64,000 nt of DNA. Origin: Halichondria panicea. Taxonomy: Eukaryota > Porifera > Demospongiae > Suberitida > Halichondriidae. The position numbers and the translations under genes are program-made. Positions 29,157 through 47,343 of this stretch are shown here, in pieces. The stretch is from contig NC_087387.1 of NCBI RefSeq assembly GCF_963675165.1, positions 408,501 to 472,500 of the forward strand. Direction: 5' to 3'. The notes under the pieces were generated by a model. It worked only from the letters and a program-made list of their open reading frames with translations. It was not told where the DNA came from and ran no database searches. Positions within the stretch are counted from its first letter, which is position 1. Every line of letters starts with the position of its first letter.

Positions 29157-32100
29157 TTAAGATACGACTGATTGTGAGACAGCCAGTGTTCCCATGGAGC
29201 CAGGTTGATCACTACTACAGTCATCATTATAGCACTCCTCCATAGCTAGGTGTGTAGACAGGTCAACAGTGTCGGCAGGAGGTGAGTTAATCTCTCGAGG
29301 TTCCAAGTCCATTACCAATCCATTGTCATCACTCTCAGAGCCACTGTCCGCTAGTTTAGCAGCTTTTGTCAACGGTTTAGAAGAGCTAGATTTGTCATCA
29401 CCGCTACTATCGCCATCGTCGGACGAGTCTTGGAATTGTCTTAATCGTTTCCTGACACTGTCTACGTTCGATGGCATCCCCTCAGATTCCAATTGTATAT
29501 TCAATAATGGCGTTTCCTCGCCTTCACTCTCGCTAGAAGACAGGTCAAGACGTCTGCTTTTCTTTAATTTCTTCGATCGACTGTCGTTTGCAGTATCACC
29601 GTTTTCACTATCACTTGATGCTACTTCTCGTCTTGCCTTGTTTCTTTTTAGACTGTTTTGTGTCTCTCTAGTTTCGCTATCGTCCGAATCATCGAAAAAG
29701 CTTCCACGTCTTGTCAACCGAGGCCTCTTGGAGAGTGTTGTCGACTGGGACTTTCCCGTATCTTTAGGGGACTTTCCCCTGTGTACAGGGCTTTTCCCTT
29801 TGCTTTTCCTCAGTTCAGTGAGTGCTTCAGTTTTGGTCATTTCTCTGATGCCTTCAAACGAGTTGTCTTCATCGCTGTACCATTGTCCATTGTCATGGGA
29901 ACCACTTTGTCCATCGCCATGAAGACTCTTTGCTGCCTTTTCCAGTTCTTGTGGTGACATTGTCGACGGAATCCTCCAATAGACCTCCTGTGAAAAAAGG
30001 GAGGGAGAAATTAACAAAGTGCTACAGTACATACACCAGTGGTGGTTGGTACTAACTAGCTCTAAACAAAAATAACTACCTCTTAAGAGACAATTGGTGT
30101 GTTGAATTGACATTCAATATAAACGCAAGTTTGAAATTTCTGGGCAGCACATCACTGTATAATTATGTACGTGTATATTGAAGGATTTTGCTAACCTGTT
30201 CAGAAGGTGGTTGGAGGTTGAGAAGTTTGAGCAGCTGTTCAAATTCCTTCGTTCTCAAAGCCTTTGCTATAGACTCACTCACGCCCACCACACACAAGTC
30301 CTCCCACTCATCTGTGTACAGAGGAAGTCGTACTTCATTAGCTAGCATATTGTTGATATTCGTACTCTACATACATGCATGTACATACGTACAATTTCCT
30401 CCAAAGTTATAATTATTACGAGGGTGTACATGTACCACTGTATAAGTAATGCCCCATAGTTATTAGCACGCCTACAGTACAGGTATAGTTATGCTATGGC
30501 TCTGTGAGATACGCACCGTCCATTCGTCTGTCCCTGGCCTCATCAGTGAGATACGCCTCCAGCCACGAGAGCTGGTCACTGTAGCCACTAGACTGAAGAT
30601 TGGACACTAGACGGCCTAAATCACTAGGCGTAGGAGCTTTTGTTATTGGACGCCTCGGTTCCATTTCGCCAGAGTCTGATTCTTCTGAATCTGATAATGG
30701 AACCTGTTCAGGTAGAATCTTTTTCTTCTCTGGAGATACGAAAATGAAACATCTATAAAAATTTGTTCGCTTAAAAATGAAAAATGTGAGGGTACCAGGA
30801 AGCAATAATCAGATAATCACAACGTACAAATGTACCCACTTTTTTCTGGCAGTAATCCAAGTGCTTGAAGCTGTGCAGTGACATCTCTAATCCCTCGGCC
30901 AGGGAAGAACTCCATTACGCCCTTCACATCCCCACTCTCACAGCCGTACACATCGTGGAGACGGGAAAGCTCCTCCTCTGACCACACCCCCTAGACATGT
31001 AGCGAAAGACAAAGTCAGAATGTTGATAGTCAATTTCTGGCAACTGTACTCAAATTCGTACATGAATAACATGACTGTGTAGCGTGCTAGAATACTGTAC
31101 TACAGGTAAGTCTCAAATAACCTTTGTGAGTTTGTTTGATTTCTTGTTGAGCTCTTTTCTAGAGCTGACCAGGCCTTGAGTGACTAGTTGCTTGACTATC
31201 TGCCTGCGTGAGCGAGGGATACCACCACCAACAAGACCGGCCTCGATACACGCCACAACATCTATAACACAGACACACACAAGCAATTGTTATAACACTG
31301 TACAGAGCTAGCAGTACTTGTGAGATGTACGTACATGTGTATACTACATCTAGAGATACATGAAATTGGATCATCAAAACTAAATTAATGGCTGTTGAAA
31401 GATGCTCAACTACCCCCCTGTTTAATCAATGGTTCGATCGGGGACTCTTTCAGTCGCCATAACTTGAATTCCGTCGATCCAATTTCACTGATTTTATGAT
31501 TATCTGAAAGTTTAGAAAGATACCTTTCATTTGGTGTTATGGATGTTCATATTTGGGAGATCAAAGAATTTGCCAATTTTGGCCAAATACCATGGATAGC
31601 CCATGGTCCAAAGGCGAAAATGCCAAATTATGACCCCAACCAAATTTTGGATTTAAATGCATCATTTGAAAGATTTCTTTATAAGCTTTCAGAAAATCAT
31701 AAAATTTTTTAAATTGGATCATCAAAACTCAAGTTATGGCTGTTGAAAGATGCTCAACTGACACTCCCCCTGTTTAATACATGTAAATGGTTCGGAGACT
31801 CTTTCAGTCGCCATAACTCGAATTCCGTTGATCCAATTTCACTGATTGTGTGATTTTCTGAAAGCTTAGAAAAAGACCTTTCAAATGATGTCATGGATGT
31901 TCATATTTGGGAGATCAAAGAATTTGCTAATTTCGGCCGAATACCATGGATTATAGCCCATGGTCCAAGGGCGAAAAATGCCAAATTATGGCCCCAACCA
32001 AATTTGGATTTAAATACATCATTTGAAAGGTCTCTTTCTAAGCTTTCAGAAAATCATAAAAATTTTGAAATTGGATCATCAAAACTAAAGTTATGGCTGT

Positions 32101-35100
32101 TGAAAGATGCTCAACTACCCCCCTGTTTAATTAAACAATGGCTCCGGAACTCATGTGTGTGTTGTGTGTGTGTGTGGGTAGGTACCGTCATCGTCCTTGT
32201 ACTGAGTGAAGAGCTCCTCCAATTCTTTCTCTTGCTCTATTGTCCACGTGACAGACATCTGTCGCAATTCCCTGAAACAATAGGAGAGCGAGTGATCACG
32301 ATCCAGTATAAAACGTACATGTATGCAGCAGAACATTATGTCAAGCACACACACACTTGCAGTGTTACTTACTTTTCCCTCTCGATGGTTCCATACCCCA
32401 CTGTCAGTTCGTGACAGTCCTGAGAGGTCTTCCAGAAGAGAAGCTCCACAAACATGAGCGGGTTCGTGGTTGTCATGGTAAAGAAACCGGACACTATGTA
32501 ACGGGCAAGCTTCTGTAGCTCCTGGACAACAAGTTGAAGAATGTATCTTGATAAGCATAGTTATATAAAGTATTCAAATTATTAAACGCATTCGGTTCTA
32601 CGTCACCATTCTGAGCTGTATGAATATTTAAAATACACTTGGTGGTTTCAACGAAAAATTTAATTACCCGCTAATTATAAATATGCGTTTTTTTGTGCAT
32701 ACTGAATGTACCTTGAATCTTGATGACGTAGGTTCTTCCATTATGCTCTGTAGTGTCCTGAAAATAGAGATCTGGTAAAGGAGAGGGGCCATCTTGAGTT
32801 GGATAGCTATCCTGTACAGCATCTTCACCACTGCATGGTTGACTGCCTCTGAGTTCTTGCGATACTCTTTGAGCACTAAGCAGTAGGAACGAACTATCTT
32901 GTTGTTGGCAAACCTGTGTGTGTGCGTGGGTGTGTGGGTGTGGTGTGTGGTGTGTGGGTGTGTGCATAGTGTATGGAAACAACGCTAGTTACAATACATT
33001 ACAGGTAGACAATTAAAGATAAGATATGAAGTGTTTTGGCAACTATCTTCGACTGCTCATAACTTTATGATAGTAGCTCTGAAGGAGCATAATTATGATT
33101 ATGATTTTATTGTACGAACCTTTCAATATAGTTTCTGACGCTAAATTCCATCTCAACGTTTGAAACCTCCGCTGCCCCACCCCCTTCCTCCTCCGCCCCC
33201 TCACTGTCGTCACCCTCGTCGTTACCAAGGAAACGACCGGCAGGCATCACTGCACACAGTAATAATGTAAAAACATAATAATCATGAATTACAATGTACC
33301 CACCAGCTGAAGGGTCGAGGAGTATATTTCTGATGAGCTCCATCTCCTCATCAACAGAAACACCATCAGATCCGAACACATCGTTAGGCCACACCTCCCT
33401 ACACACAAGAGGAGACGTGAAGGCTCAAATTATTACTGTACGTGTAACTAGCTATATATGTACGTATGTCTATCCTATACACTGTCCCACCTTGAAGCCC
33501 TGACTAGAGCCACTGCTTCAGGATGTTGGGCGTCCACCAGGAGGCTCTTGACATGTCCCATAGCATACAGTCTAGTGTGTGTGTGCGTGTGGGTGGGTGG
33601 TGTGTGGGTGGTGTGTGTGTGTGCGTGGTGTGTGTGTGTGCGTGTGTGTGTGTGTGTGTGCCTGTGTGTGGGTGTGCGTGTGCCTGTGTGTGTGTGTGCG
33701 TGTACGTGTGTGTAGCATTATATTGAGTCTACAGGCCAGATGAGAATTTGTAAGAGATGGATATTCTAAAAGGACAAAATTTCCTAAGCAGAGCAATAAC
33801 AATGAACTCACTTTTGTTCCTCTATCGGTACATCACTGGCTGAGTCGAATGGGATGGGCGGGGCAGGAAGAGGCTCCACCCCCTCACACAGCTCACCCAC
33901 CCTCGCATCTATCCTCTCCCAAAGATCCACCAGCTGATTCTCAGAGAGCAGTTTGGGAGGACCTGTATAATCATAATTATAGAGGGAGGCTACAAACTGA
34001 GGGGGCTGTGTGTAGAGGGAGGCTACAAACTGAGGAGGCTGTGTGTAGAGGGAGGCTACAAACTGAAGGGGGATGCAGATAGAGGGAGGCTACAACCTGA
34101 AGGGGCTGTACGTAGAGGGAGGCTACAAACTGAGGCTATACAGCACACATAACGTACCTTTTTTCTTGCCTTTTCCTTTCTTCTTTGATCGCTTCTTTGC
34201 CCTGACAACCAAGTGCTTGTTCTCAGAGCAGTATCGCTCCATCATTCGTACGTACACGTGTGTGCACTCAACCATGTCTCGTAGCGAGGCTGTTGGCTGA
34301 AAAACCTCATAAAAGTTTCGCAAAAGAGTCACAAAAATATCTCTGTATTCAGGATGGTAGAAGACGTTGCTTTGCATCACTTTGCTGTTTTCTTGCTCTG
34401 TTTTTGAGAGAGACATTTCTTGAATGTAGAAAAGCAATTCTTTGTATGCTTGAACTGCAAAATGAAGCCTGCAGACAGGGCAGAGATTATCGTACATGTA
34501 TGTACTAACTTTACTGTATACTCAAATCATTTTTCACGTGTACTTGAATATCTAAAACTATTCCACTGCATACCGTGAACCGTTTAACACAGTATTGTAC
34601 AGTACTGTATTTACTGTACATGTACTGACTGTACTGAACGAACCTCTGAGCCCACTGACGTGCATCCACGTGTGACTTCTTCTCGACCACCATACTCTCA
34701 AAATAGTTGGCCAACAACTGAATGATGTAATGCAGAGTGCTTAATTGCAGGGTCTCCCCCACGATGTCCACTCTGAAGTCATGGAGACGACTGAACTCCA
34801 TAAAGAAGCGCAAACACCACAAGTAGTAGGTCTCGTCATTGTCCATAGCTCGCTGATGCATGATGTTGTCCTGCACAAAACACCATGAGGAATGATGTCA
34901 TAATGACCACTTTAAGCTTTAAAAAGGACACAAAAATGGGCACTCAAAGTTTGTAAAACCATCCTAGAATAGGGCCTGAGAGAATGCTATGCCTCCTTGC
35001 TTGTACACAATTAATACACGTCAGTCATGACCACAGGCAGTTTTAATGCACAGTAATAGTAATATAAGTCCCTACATATAATGTAGAAGACACAATAATC

Positions 35101-37402
35101 ATTTGTATCTACCAAGCTGCAACTTAATTGTTTCAAAATTGGGCACTTTAGCCTCTATATCCTGCATGTACAGTACTAGTGCCCCTCACCTTGACCACCT
35201 TCATGAGAGGGTTGTAACAGCACTCCAAGAACTGGACACAGATGTTCTTGAGGACTGTACGAATACTGTACGTGGACCTCCTCTCGTCTGGTAGGTCTTT
35301 GGTGCGTCGCCGTTGCTTCGGGGTACGACGAGGTCTCTTCTCTGTGTCGTAGGAGTGGTCGTTCACACCTGCCAGCCTCCGATGATAGACTCTGTTTCCT
35401 CCTGAGATGCTCTTCTGGTTCTTGACGACAAACGTACCACCAAAGGAAGGATGTCTTGAGCCGCAGAGACGTTGGGACTTATGCCTCCGAGCACGCTCAT
35501 TGGCCAGGGCCTCGTCAACAAGTCTAAGAGAAGACGATAATTATGACACAAACAATTTAACAGTGACATGCTTAATTCAAACTGGTGGCAATTTTAATCC
35601 TCAATTCAATACATAAATTTGCTTCTTTTATAGCCTAAAAAGTGATTATTTTTGTATCGGTGGTAAAGAGCAGTTATTCTACTGATACTCACTCTTCATC
35701 TTTTTTTAGCTCAGAAGATGACCGTCCTTTTCCTGTCTTCGCCAGCGTTTCGGAGGACTATAAGAGAATCATGTGATGGTCACATGACACACTCTCGTAC
35801 ACACATACGTACCTGCTCTCTCATCATCAGGAACATTATCTCCAGCACATGCATACACCACTGGGACTGCACGGAGTGAAAAAAAATCTTGAAAAAAGTG
35901 TTTGGCAAATCACGAATCGCTCAGCAGCCTCTACCAACTGCGATATAAAAGCCAGCCAATTAAGTACCCAAATGTATAAGTTTTGTGCAATACAACCCTC
36001 AACAAAGGCTACCCTCTGCATCTCTCTGACTACTAGTACCTCAGTTTGGTTGCTGCCCAAGAAGAGAAGCAGCTCATCTATGCCATTGATGTGAAGGTTC
36101 CAGATGATCTGGTCATGCACGCTCACGTCATCATCAGTACGCTGAGGGAAATAAAGGGAATCAACATAATTATGTAACATTGTAAACAAAACTGAGGAGT
36201 AAGAGTTATGCCACAGCAAAGGAACATGGAGCCAATGAATTGACGATTGTTAATAGTTAATCATCTCTATCTATCCTACCTTTTCTTCTTGAACCTCCGG
36301 GTTGATGTGCAATATGTTCCTAATGAGGAGGAGTATCCTCTCTATAACTATGATGTCATCATCATCTCGATCCTCCCACTCCTGCAGGGAAACAGTAAAA
36401 CAAAAAGCAAAAACTTCCAATTAACGCATGCTTTATATTGAGATGAAGTACATTGTTCTTTTTTCTTTACGACTGCTGTTACTATCAACACTAACGAGGT
36501 CTGAAGTCAGGATGCAAACAACTACTTTTCATGGCACAAACAAATCTGAATCAACTGCTTACGAATATTTTTACGCTACTAACAGGATTTGAACTCTTAA
36601 CCTTCCGATGTTCAACCAATTGCTTTACCCACTGGCCCAACAACTCACTTGACACTCCACCACTAAAGCACTAATCAAGGCACATGGAAGGAGGGTTACA
36701 TATGTAGCTCACTTTCTGGCAGAGGTCAGCCAGGACTGTTCCCAGAGTGTTCATCACATCCTCCTGTGTAAAGCTCTCCTTGTACTCACGCAGATATCTG
36801 TGTGCATGGGAGCACACAACAACATCATTCACTGATTGTACTATATCAGTAAACAAAGTACTGCCTGTAATGTTCGCCAGGGATAAGACATTGGATTAAT
36901 GGAACTAAAGTTATGGCTGTTAAATCAATATTTAACAATTTTATGATTTTCTGAAAGCCATGGCTCTTCTCAGAGAATACAACTACCTCTATCTCTGGGT
37001 TATCGGTGATTTAAACACACCATTAGATAGACATTACAAAGGGCTACAAAATGCATTTATAATTGTGCTGGTACTCTATCGAAACTCAAGTTATGACGAC
37101 TTGGAGATTGGATCAACGGTACATCATTTAAAAGGTATTTTGCTCATAACGTACACAGTATAATTATAGTACCTGTTAGTAGCTACATGTGGAATGACTA
37201 AATACACAAGAAGTAGGATAATGTTACCTGTTCACTTCCAGGAAGCACTTCATGAGGTCTGACTCCTTGTTCTTGGGGTAGGCACCTCCAAAACACAAAT
37301 AGGCCGGCTGAGTGAGATTGACAAGGAGACGGATGACATCGTTACGAAGAAGTGGATTGTCAGAGGAGGTAACCAAGATTGGAAGAAGATCCTACAACAA
37401 AC

Positions 37403-37463
<61 letters not shown>

Positions 37464-37937
37464 ATATCATACACACCCACAGCTGTATACTTTTCAATTA
37501 AAGTGACCCCTGTAATATTAACATTCTTTTTTCCTTTAGAGTTAGAGCATCAATAATCCGCTTGCAAGATGTAATTTGTATATACCCAAGTAAAATAAAG
37601 TACGAGTATACCTTCTGTAGGATTCCGGCTTGGCCAAGTTGTCTCCTTATTTCACAGCGGCTATCGTCGCTACGCAGTGCTCGAATGAGATCCTTCACAC
37701 AAGCTGTGAAATAGTGTGTGCACCAGTAATGTATATTGAGGTCGGGCTGTGCAGCGGTACGCGGTACGTACGTGCCATTGACATGTCACGTCATACTTCG
37801 AATATCTAGGGTAGTACAGACTAGAAAAATGCTCAGACTACTAGCTTACCAAGACATTCGTCTCCTCTGAAATAGCTCGCCCCATCATGTGTGCCTAAAC
37901 CAGCATAGGTAGCCAATAGCTCTGAAGATTCTGCCAT
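29157..37937 (-). CDS. TIMELESS: Timeless (replication-fork protection protein, TIM-1/Tof1/Swi1 family)
   Basis: Twenty-three exons: 37850-37937, 37612-37703, 37228-37391, 36713-36797, 36280-36381, 36040-36141, 35813-35866, 35693-35757, 35190-35523, 34644-34870, 34158-34468, 33812-33962, 33491-33571, 33304-33398, 33120-33249, 32712-32913, 32373-32521, 32186-32271, 31122-31261, 30840-30990, 30517-30729, 30196-30341, 29157-29987; 1332 residues, in frame throughout. With Tipin it stabilises stalled forks in the nucleus. N-terminal helical repeats: RNDVIRLLVNLTQPAYLCFG, IERILLLIRNILHI, HDQIIWNLHINGIDELLLFL, HPSFGGTFVVKNQKS. The middle has DETYYLWCLRFFMEF and a basic KKRSKKKGKGKKK; then REVWPNDVFG, Myb-like WTIEQEKELEELF, and WRIPSTMSP. 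The C-terminal 277-codon exon is Ser/Asp/Glu-rich and disordered. Two donors are unusual GTTCGT (exons 10, 15). Shares a 180-bp promoter region with the TEX49-like gene. Confidence 0.95.
31350..32150. repeat. CCATGG-centred palindromic intronic repeats (two full units and a half)
   Basis: Centres TACCATGGATAGCCCATGG near 31590 and TACCATGGATTATAGCCCATGG near 31942; arms share GGGACTCTTTCAGTCGCCAT and TTTCAGAAAATCATAAAA. It fills most of Timeless intron 18. Confidence 0.88.
33572..33716. repeat. (TG)n-rich tract = sense CA-rich acceptor, Timeless exon 13
   Basis: TG/GGTG mix on +; on the gene's sense strand CA-rich, ending in CACACTAG at the acceptor. Confidence 0.85.
33978..34137. repeat. 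Tandem repeat, about 33 bp x5
   Basis: AGAGGGAGGCTACAAACTGA repeats with AGGGGGCTGTGTGT spacers inside Timeless intron 11. Confidence 0.9.
36885..37150. repeat. Degenerate palindromic intronic repeat
   Basis: Retains AACTAAAGTTATGGCTGTTA, TTTATGATTTTCTGAAAGC and ATCATTTAAAAGGT blocks but has lost the CCATGG centre. In Timeless intron 3. Confidence 0.5.
37407..37462. repeat. (TG)n tract near Timeless exon 3 acceptor
   Basis: Pure TG on +, CA on the sense strand, 15 nt before the acceptor AG. Confidence 0.93.
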
Positions 37938-38117
37938 TTTGTTACAGCTGCCTTCCCGCCAAGTCACCACTATGAGCACGTGACATTTGATAACAATTTG
38001 TGGGTGTGGTTTGATGTGTGTCGTTTCTATGGTGACAGCCTGAATCGGGGTGAGTCGTTTCTATGGGGACGATACATAATTCCATTTAGTGCCCACCAAA
38101 ACAAAGACTCTGATGCT
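37938..38117. promoter_or_regulatory. Presumed bidirectional promoter, Timeless / TEX49-like
   Basis: 180 bp between divergent start codons. Position is the only support. A duplicated GTTTCTATGG motif occurs at 38023 and 38058. Confidence 0.45.
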
Positions 38118-38718
38118 ATGGCTTTCTTCAATTTGACACAGCTAGGAGCTCAAGATCCATTCAAAACGGCCAGCTCGTCCAACTCTCTGTCTCCAGAAGC
38201 TGCGCATGCCCAGATAACTCAGAAAAAGCCGATAACAACTGAAGCCCAGGCCTCAGGCTCAACTTCTCCATCCACCACTGGCGAAGAGAGACCAGAGAAA
38301 AGTGAGTTAGAAGTTGTATAGCACTTCAATATCTACTGTACATGTCTTCTTAATTATGTACACAGTAACAAGCCACTCTGAGATGTACTCCACGGCCAAG
38401 GCAAGTTCTTGTCATGAAGGTTCTCACAGTAAATACACTGAGCGCTTGAGGAAACATCAGAGGAATCCGAAAGATCCATCAGAGATGTATAGTCGTCCCC
38501 TCACTACCTCACAGATGTATGGCTGGTGGATGAGCGAGGGAGAGCCTCTGAAACAAGAGTGGACACAAGGGGAGAGGAGGGTCTACGTCAACAGTGAAAT
38601 GACAAGGTTTGTGTATTTAACATTTGCATACTTTCATAGTAATACATGTTTGAAATTTACTCTTTGCAGATTCGTGAATGAGATGAGTCTAACAAACAAA
38701 GACTTTAGCCTCTACTAA
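38118..38718 (+). CDS. SPMIP11: TEX49 / SPMIP11 orthologue (sperm or ciliary microtubule inner protein)
   Basis: Exons 38118-38301, 38366-38606, 38670-38718; 157 residues. The first residues MAFFNLTQLGAQDPF and the last block, with EMTRF, then FVNEMSLTNKDFSLY, match the ends of mammalian TEX49 (about 130 aa), as does the central TTSQMYGWWMSEGEPLK segment. Mammalian TEX49/SPMIP11 is a small protein of sperm axonemal doublets. The invertebrate copy suggests a conserved flagellar role, in choanocytes or sperm if the host is a sponge; that is inference. A longer frame starts at 37980 upstream, but the conserved MAFFNL start fixes ATG 38118. Head-to-head with Timeless; tail-to-tail with xylulokinase (162 bp). 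Confidence 0.85.
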
Positions 38719-38880
38719 GACATAATACTTAGTAAACTCTTGAAAAGAATTGGTCTTTTCATGCTTTCAATTATAAACATTATTTTTTTGTCTTGCAATT
38801 ATAATTATACATGTACGTACAAATGTATACATTTACAATGTTGTCACACACGAAAATATAAGAAAAGTCAAATCTGTCTC

Positions 38881-43480
<4,600 letters not shown>

Positions 43481-43615
43481 CTTTGCAAAATAAAGGGAGG
43501 CGGGGCTGGGTACAAGATACGCCCACTTTCAGCAAAATTGCTGACTTGGCAAGACTCACATGACCCTCCACGTGGTGTAGAAAGAAGTGTAGCTTTATAA
43601 CTGGTTTTCTGCAGA
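43481..43615. promoter_or_regulatory. Presumed bidirectional promoter, XYLB / CCT5
   Basis: Only 135 bp separate the divergent start codons. Contains CACGTGG at 43569-43575, an E-box-like site. Function inferred from position. Confidence 0.5.
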
Positions 43616-44420
43616 ATGAGTGGGACTCCAGCCATTGCGTTCGACGAATTTGGTCGTCCATTTATCATCATACGAGACCAGAGCACCAAGAGGCGTCTTC
43701 ATGGCATAGAAGCACACAAGGTACTCTTCCTACTGCTAGTGTATGTACACACACACACACCCCTCCCCTCTCAAATGTTCCCAAGCATAATTATAGCTAG
43801 CCCTCCCCGGCCCCACCTTATATATATATTTTAGAAAGCAGTAACTAAATTTGATGCATCCTACATCTATGAATTTTCACTTAAAATTATCAAATCACCC
43901 CCACCGGCACCGTCTTACACCATTAACTCTTTTCCCACAGACTCATATCCTAGCGGCACGTGCTGTGGCCCAGACCCTCCGTACCTCACTGGGTCCTCGT
44001 GGCATGGACAAGATGTTGGTGAGTCCTGATGGGGAGATCACTATCTCTAATGACGGTGCCACCATCTTGAACAAAATGGACGTTCAACATCAGATAGCCA
44101 GGCTCATGGTAGAACTGTCCAAGAGCCAGGACGACGAAGTTGGAGATGGTACCACGGGCGTAGTTGGTGAGTCGGCGTTTGCACGTTGACTATATACAGT
44201 TAGCTAGCTATGGGAGGAGGCTTTGATTCGAGACATCGACACTGCCTAGTCCTACGCAATTATACTCTACATTTTTAGCGTACAGTTACAGATTCTGTTT
44301 GGCGTGTGATGAATTCGTTTTATCTGACACCTCTTGTTTGAGCGCAGTCAATGAGCAAAATTTAACCTCTGATGCCAAATCAAGACTTAGTCAGAATAAT
44401 AGAGGATCCCCTTTGATGTT

Positions 44421-44460
<40 letters not shown>

Positions 44461-45273
44461 ACACTAGTACTTGCTGGAGCTCTATTAGAGCAGGCCGAGC
44501 AACTTCTGGACAAGGGTATTCACCCGATACGTATCGCCGACGGTTACGAGCTGGCGTCCAAGATTGCCATAGATCGACTTTCAGAGATCTGCGAAGCTTT
44601 CCCAGTGGATGCTGTTGACAAGGAACCTCTCATCCAAACAGCAATGACTTCTCTGGGCTCTAAGATGTTAGCATATACATGTGTATGCTTATTCGTGTAC
44701 TCGAAAATACTGTTACAGTAGAATAATTAATTCGGGTAGATGCTTTCTACATGTAGTAGGCACTTGGCAATCGGTATCAAATTAAGATTTTTAATAATTT
44801 TTGTATCAACTGATATTAAAGTTGATTTTTTGACACACACAGTATCAACCGGTGTCAGCGTCAGATGGCTGAGATTGCTGTTGAGGCAATATTGGCCGTT
44901 GCAGATCTCGAGAGAAAAGACGTAGACTTTGAGCTAATCAAGATGGAGGGCAAGGTTGGTGGTAAGCTAGAGGACACAATGCTTGTGAGGGGTGTGGTCA
45001 TCGACAAGGACTTCAGTCACTCACAGATGCCCAAGGTGAGGAAATTTTGTTCTTAACCGTACGGTAGAATTTCCTGTTGTTAGAAAATGAAAGGCTGTAG
45101 ACTGAATGTTGTGATTGATCTGGGATCTGTAAAATGATGTGATAGACTTCTGTTATATAGAACTACAGAATCAATATAATTATTCATTACATGGGTACAC
45201 ACACTACACCCACACCACCACACACACACACCACACACACACTACACCCACACCACCACACACCACACACACA

Positions 45274-45336
<63 letters not shown>

Positions 45337-47343
45337 CAGCTCATTCGAAATGCCAAAATTGCCATCCTGACTTGTCCATTTGAGCCTCCCAAACCCAAGA
45401 CAAAGTACGGCCTCCATGTGTCCTCTGTGGAGGACTACCAGAAGCTCAGGACGTACGAGAAGGAGAAGTTTGCAGAGATGGTCCAACAGGTACAAGAGTC
45501 AACCTCACTGTAATTGTAGTGTACAATAGCTAGTTTTTAATTGCTTTGTTCAGACTTGCCTTACTTGTCTAATACTCACTGCATATAACACACTGCGTAC
45601 ACTATTGCCAGAAATTTACAGAATTTGAGCATTTAATGGACTTCTTGTTTTTGCACTGTTTTTTTTTTACTGCTTCGTTTTTTTTTTTCGTGCTGTTGTA
45701 GGTAAAGGCAACTGGAGCTAATCTAGCCATCTGTCAGTGGGGCTTTGATGACGAGGCCAACCATCTTCTATTGACCAATGAGCTTCCAGCCGTCAGGTGG
45801 GTGGGCGGACCCGAGATCGAACTCATTGCCATAGCAACTGGAGGTCGTATTGTACCTCGATTCTCCGAATTGACGGCCGAGAAATTAGGAACAGCTGGTA
45901 TTGTTAAAGAGCTCAATTTCGGCACTACTAAAGATCACATGCTCGTGATTGAAGAATGTAAGAACTCAAGAGCTGTCACCATCTTTGTTCGTGGTGGAAA
46001 CAAAATGGTAAGATTAAGCCACTTTCATCATCAATCTTCTGCAAATCCTATAAATTGATGCCCCAGGCACTGTATACTATAATAAGACTAGGCTGGCTTA
46101 AAAACTGGGTTGCAATACATGAATATGGCCATGACTTTTTTGCAATAAATTATCTGTGAACTTTCATGTACATTTTAGTTTTCACGTATTCAAGTAAAGG
46201 TTTATCACTCATCGCAGATCATTGAGGAGGCTAAGAGGAGCCTCCATGATGCTCTGTGTGTGATCAGAAACCTGGTCAAGGACAATCACATTGTGTACGG
46301 AGGAGGTGCGGCCGAGATAGCCTGTGCCCTCGACGTTGCCAAGGAGGCTGACAAGGTGTGTGGTGGGTGGGGAGTGTGTGTGTGGGTGGTTCGCTTGTGT
46401 CGATAGTGTCTTGATGATGTGAGATGTGATGCAAAATTGTAATAATAAAAAAAATTATTATTATTTATTTTTTATCACATTCTACCCCCCCCCCCCCCCA
46501 CACACACACACACCAGATCTCCACCATAGAGCAGTACGCTATGAGAGCATTTGCCGACTCCCTAGAAGCCATACCAATGGCTCTGGCCGAGAACTCCGGC
46601 CTCAACCCCATCGAAACTGTCGCTAATGTCAAAGCTCAGCAGGTGGCCGAGAAAAACCCTGCACTGGGTATTGACTGTCTGGGTGCTGGAACCAATGGTG
46701 GGTGTGGTCTCGTAGCTATGGCTATAATAATGCCTGCTTTAATAAATAGTTCGGGGACTCCTTTCAGCTGCCATAACTTGAATTCCGTGGATCTAATGTC
46801 AAATTTTTTATGATTTTCTGAAAGCTTATAAAAAGAATTTTAAAGAGGTGTGATAAAATTTCATATTTGAGAGATAAAAGTATTTGCCAATTTGGCGATA
46901 CCATGGATTATAGCCCATGGTCCAAAGCTGAAAAATAACGAATTAGGACTCCGACAAATATTGGATTGAAACACATCATTTGAAAAGTCTTTTCCTAAGC
47001 TTTCAGAAAATCATAAAAATTTTGATATTGGATCAACGGTACTAAAGTTATGGCTGTTTAAAGATGTTCAACCCCCCCCCCCCCTCTCGTTTAATGGAAG
47101 AGATTCTGTATAATTATGTTTGTACAGTGTTAGTGTGTTCTGATGAATTCCCTGCTAACAGAGTTGATGCAGTATTATTGCTATCCTAAGAGTAGTACTT
47201 TATATTGTTTGCCCTCCACAGATATGAAGACCCAGCATGTAGTGGAGACTCTGCTAGCCAAGAAACAGCAGATCAGCCTGGCCACTCAACTTGTCAAGAT
47301 GATCCTGAAGATCGATGACATTAGATCTCCTGGAGAGTATTAG
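43616..47343 (+). CDS. CCT5: CCT5, epsilon subunit of the TRiC/CCT chaperonin
   Basis: Nine exons: 43616-43720, 43941-44166, 44468-44666, 44843-45035, 45340-45489, 45702-46007, 46218-46355, 46517-46697, 47222-47343; 539 residues (human 541). One of eight paralogous subunits of the cytosolic ATP-driven chaperonin folding actin and tubulin. Group II motifs: AFDEFGRPF start, [39 protein letters not shown] (ATP catalysis, GDGTT), DFSHSQMPK apical region, [62 protein letters not shown] and [12 protein letters not shown] at the end. Exon 3 uses a GTTAGC donor that restores SKIINRC. Exons 3, 4, 5 and 8 have CA-rich acceptors; intron 7 has GT after the donor and CA before the acceptor. A palindromic repeat lies in intron 8. 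Confidence 0.96.
45193..45336. repeat. (CA)n/(CCACA)n tract forming CCT5 exon 5 acceptor region
   Basis: CA dinucleotides with CCACA interruptions, ending CACACCTCAG|CTC. Confidence 0.93.
46740..47080. repeat. CCATGG-centred palindromic intronic repeat
   Basis: TTCAGCTGCCATAACTTGAA arm, centre TACCATGGATTATAGCCCATGG near 46900-46921, inverted arm to TTATGGCTGTTTAAAG. In CCT5 intron 8. Confidence 0.88.

Noticed and set aside
29269..29922. 217-codon frame on the + strand
   Set aside because: Antisense of the Ser/Asp/Glu-rich last exon of Timeless; the minus-strand frame continues a conserved protein.
33978..34137. CRISPR-like array
   Set aside because: About 33-bp units are contiguous without unique spacers and sit in a Timeless intron of a eukaryote; a plain tandem repeat.
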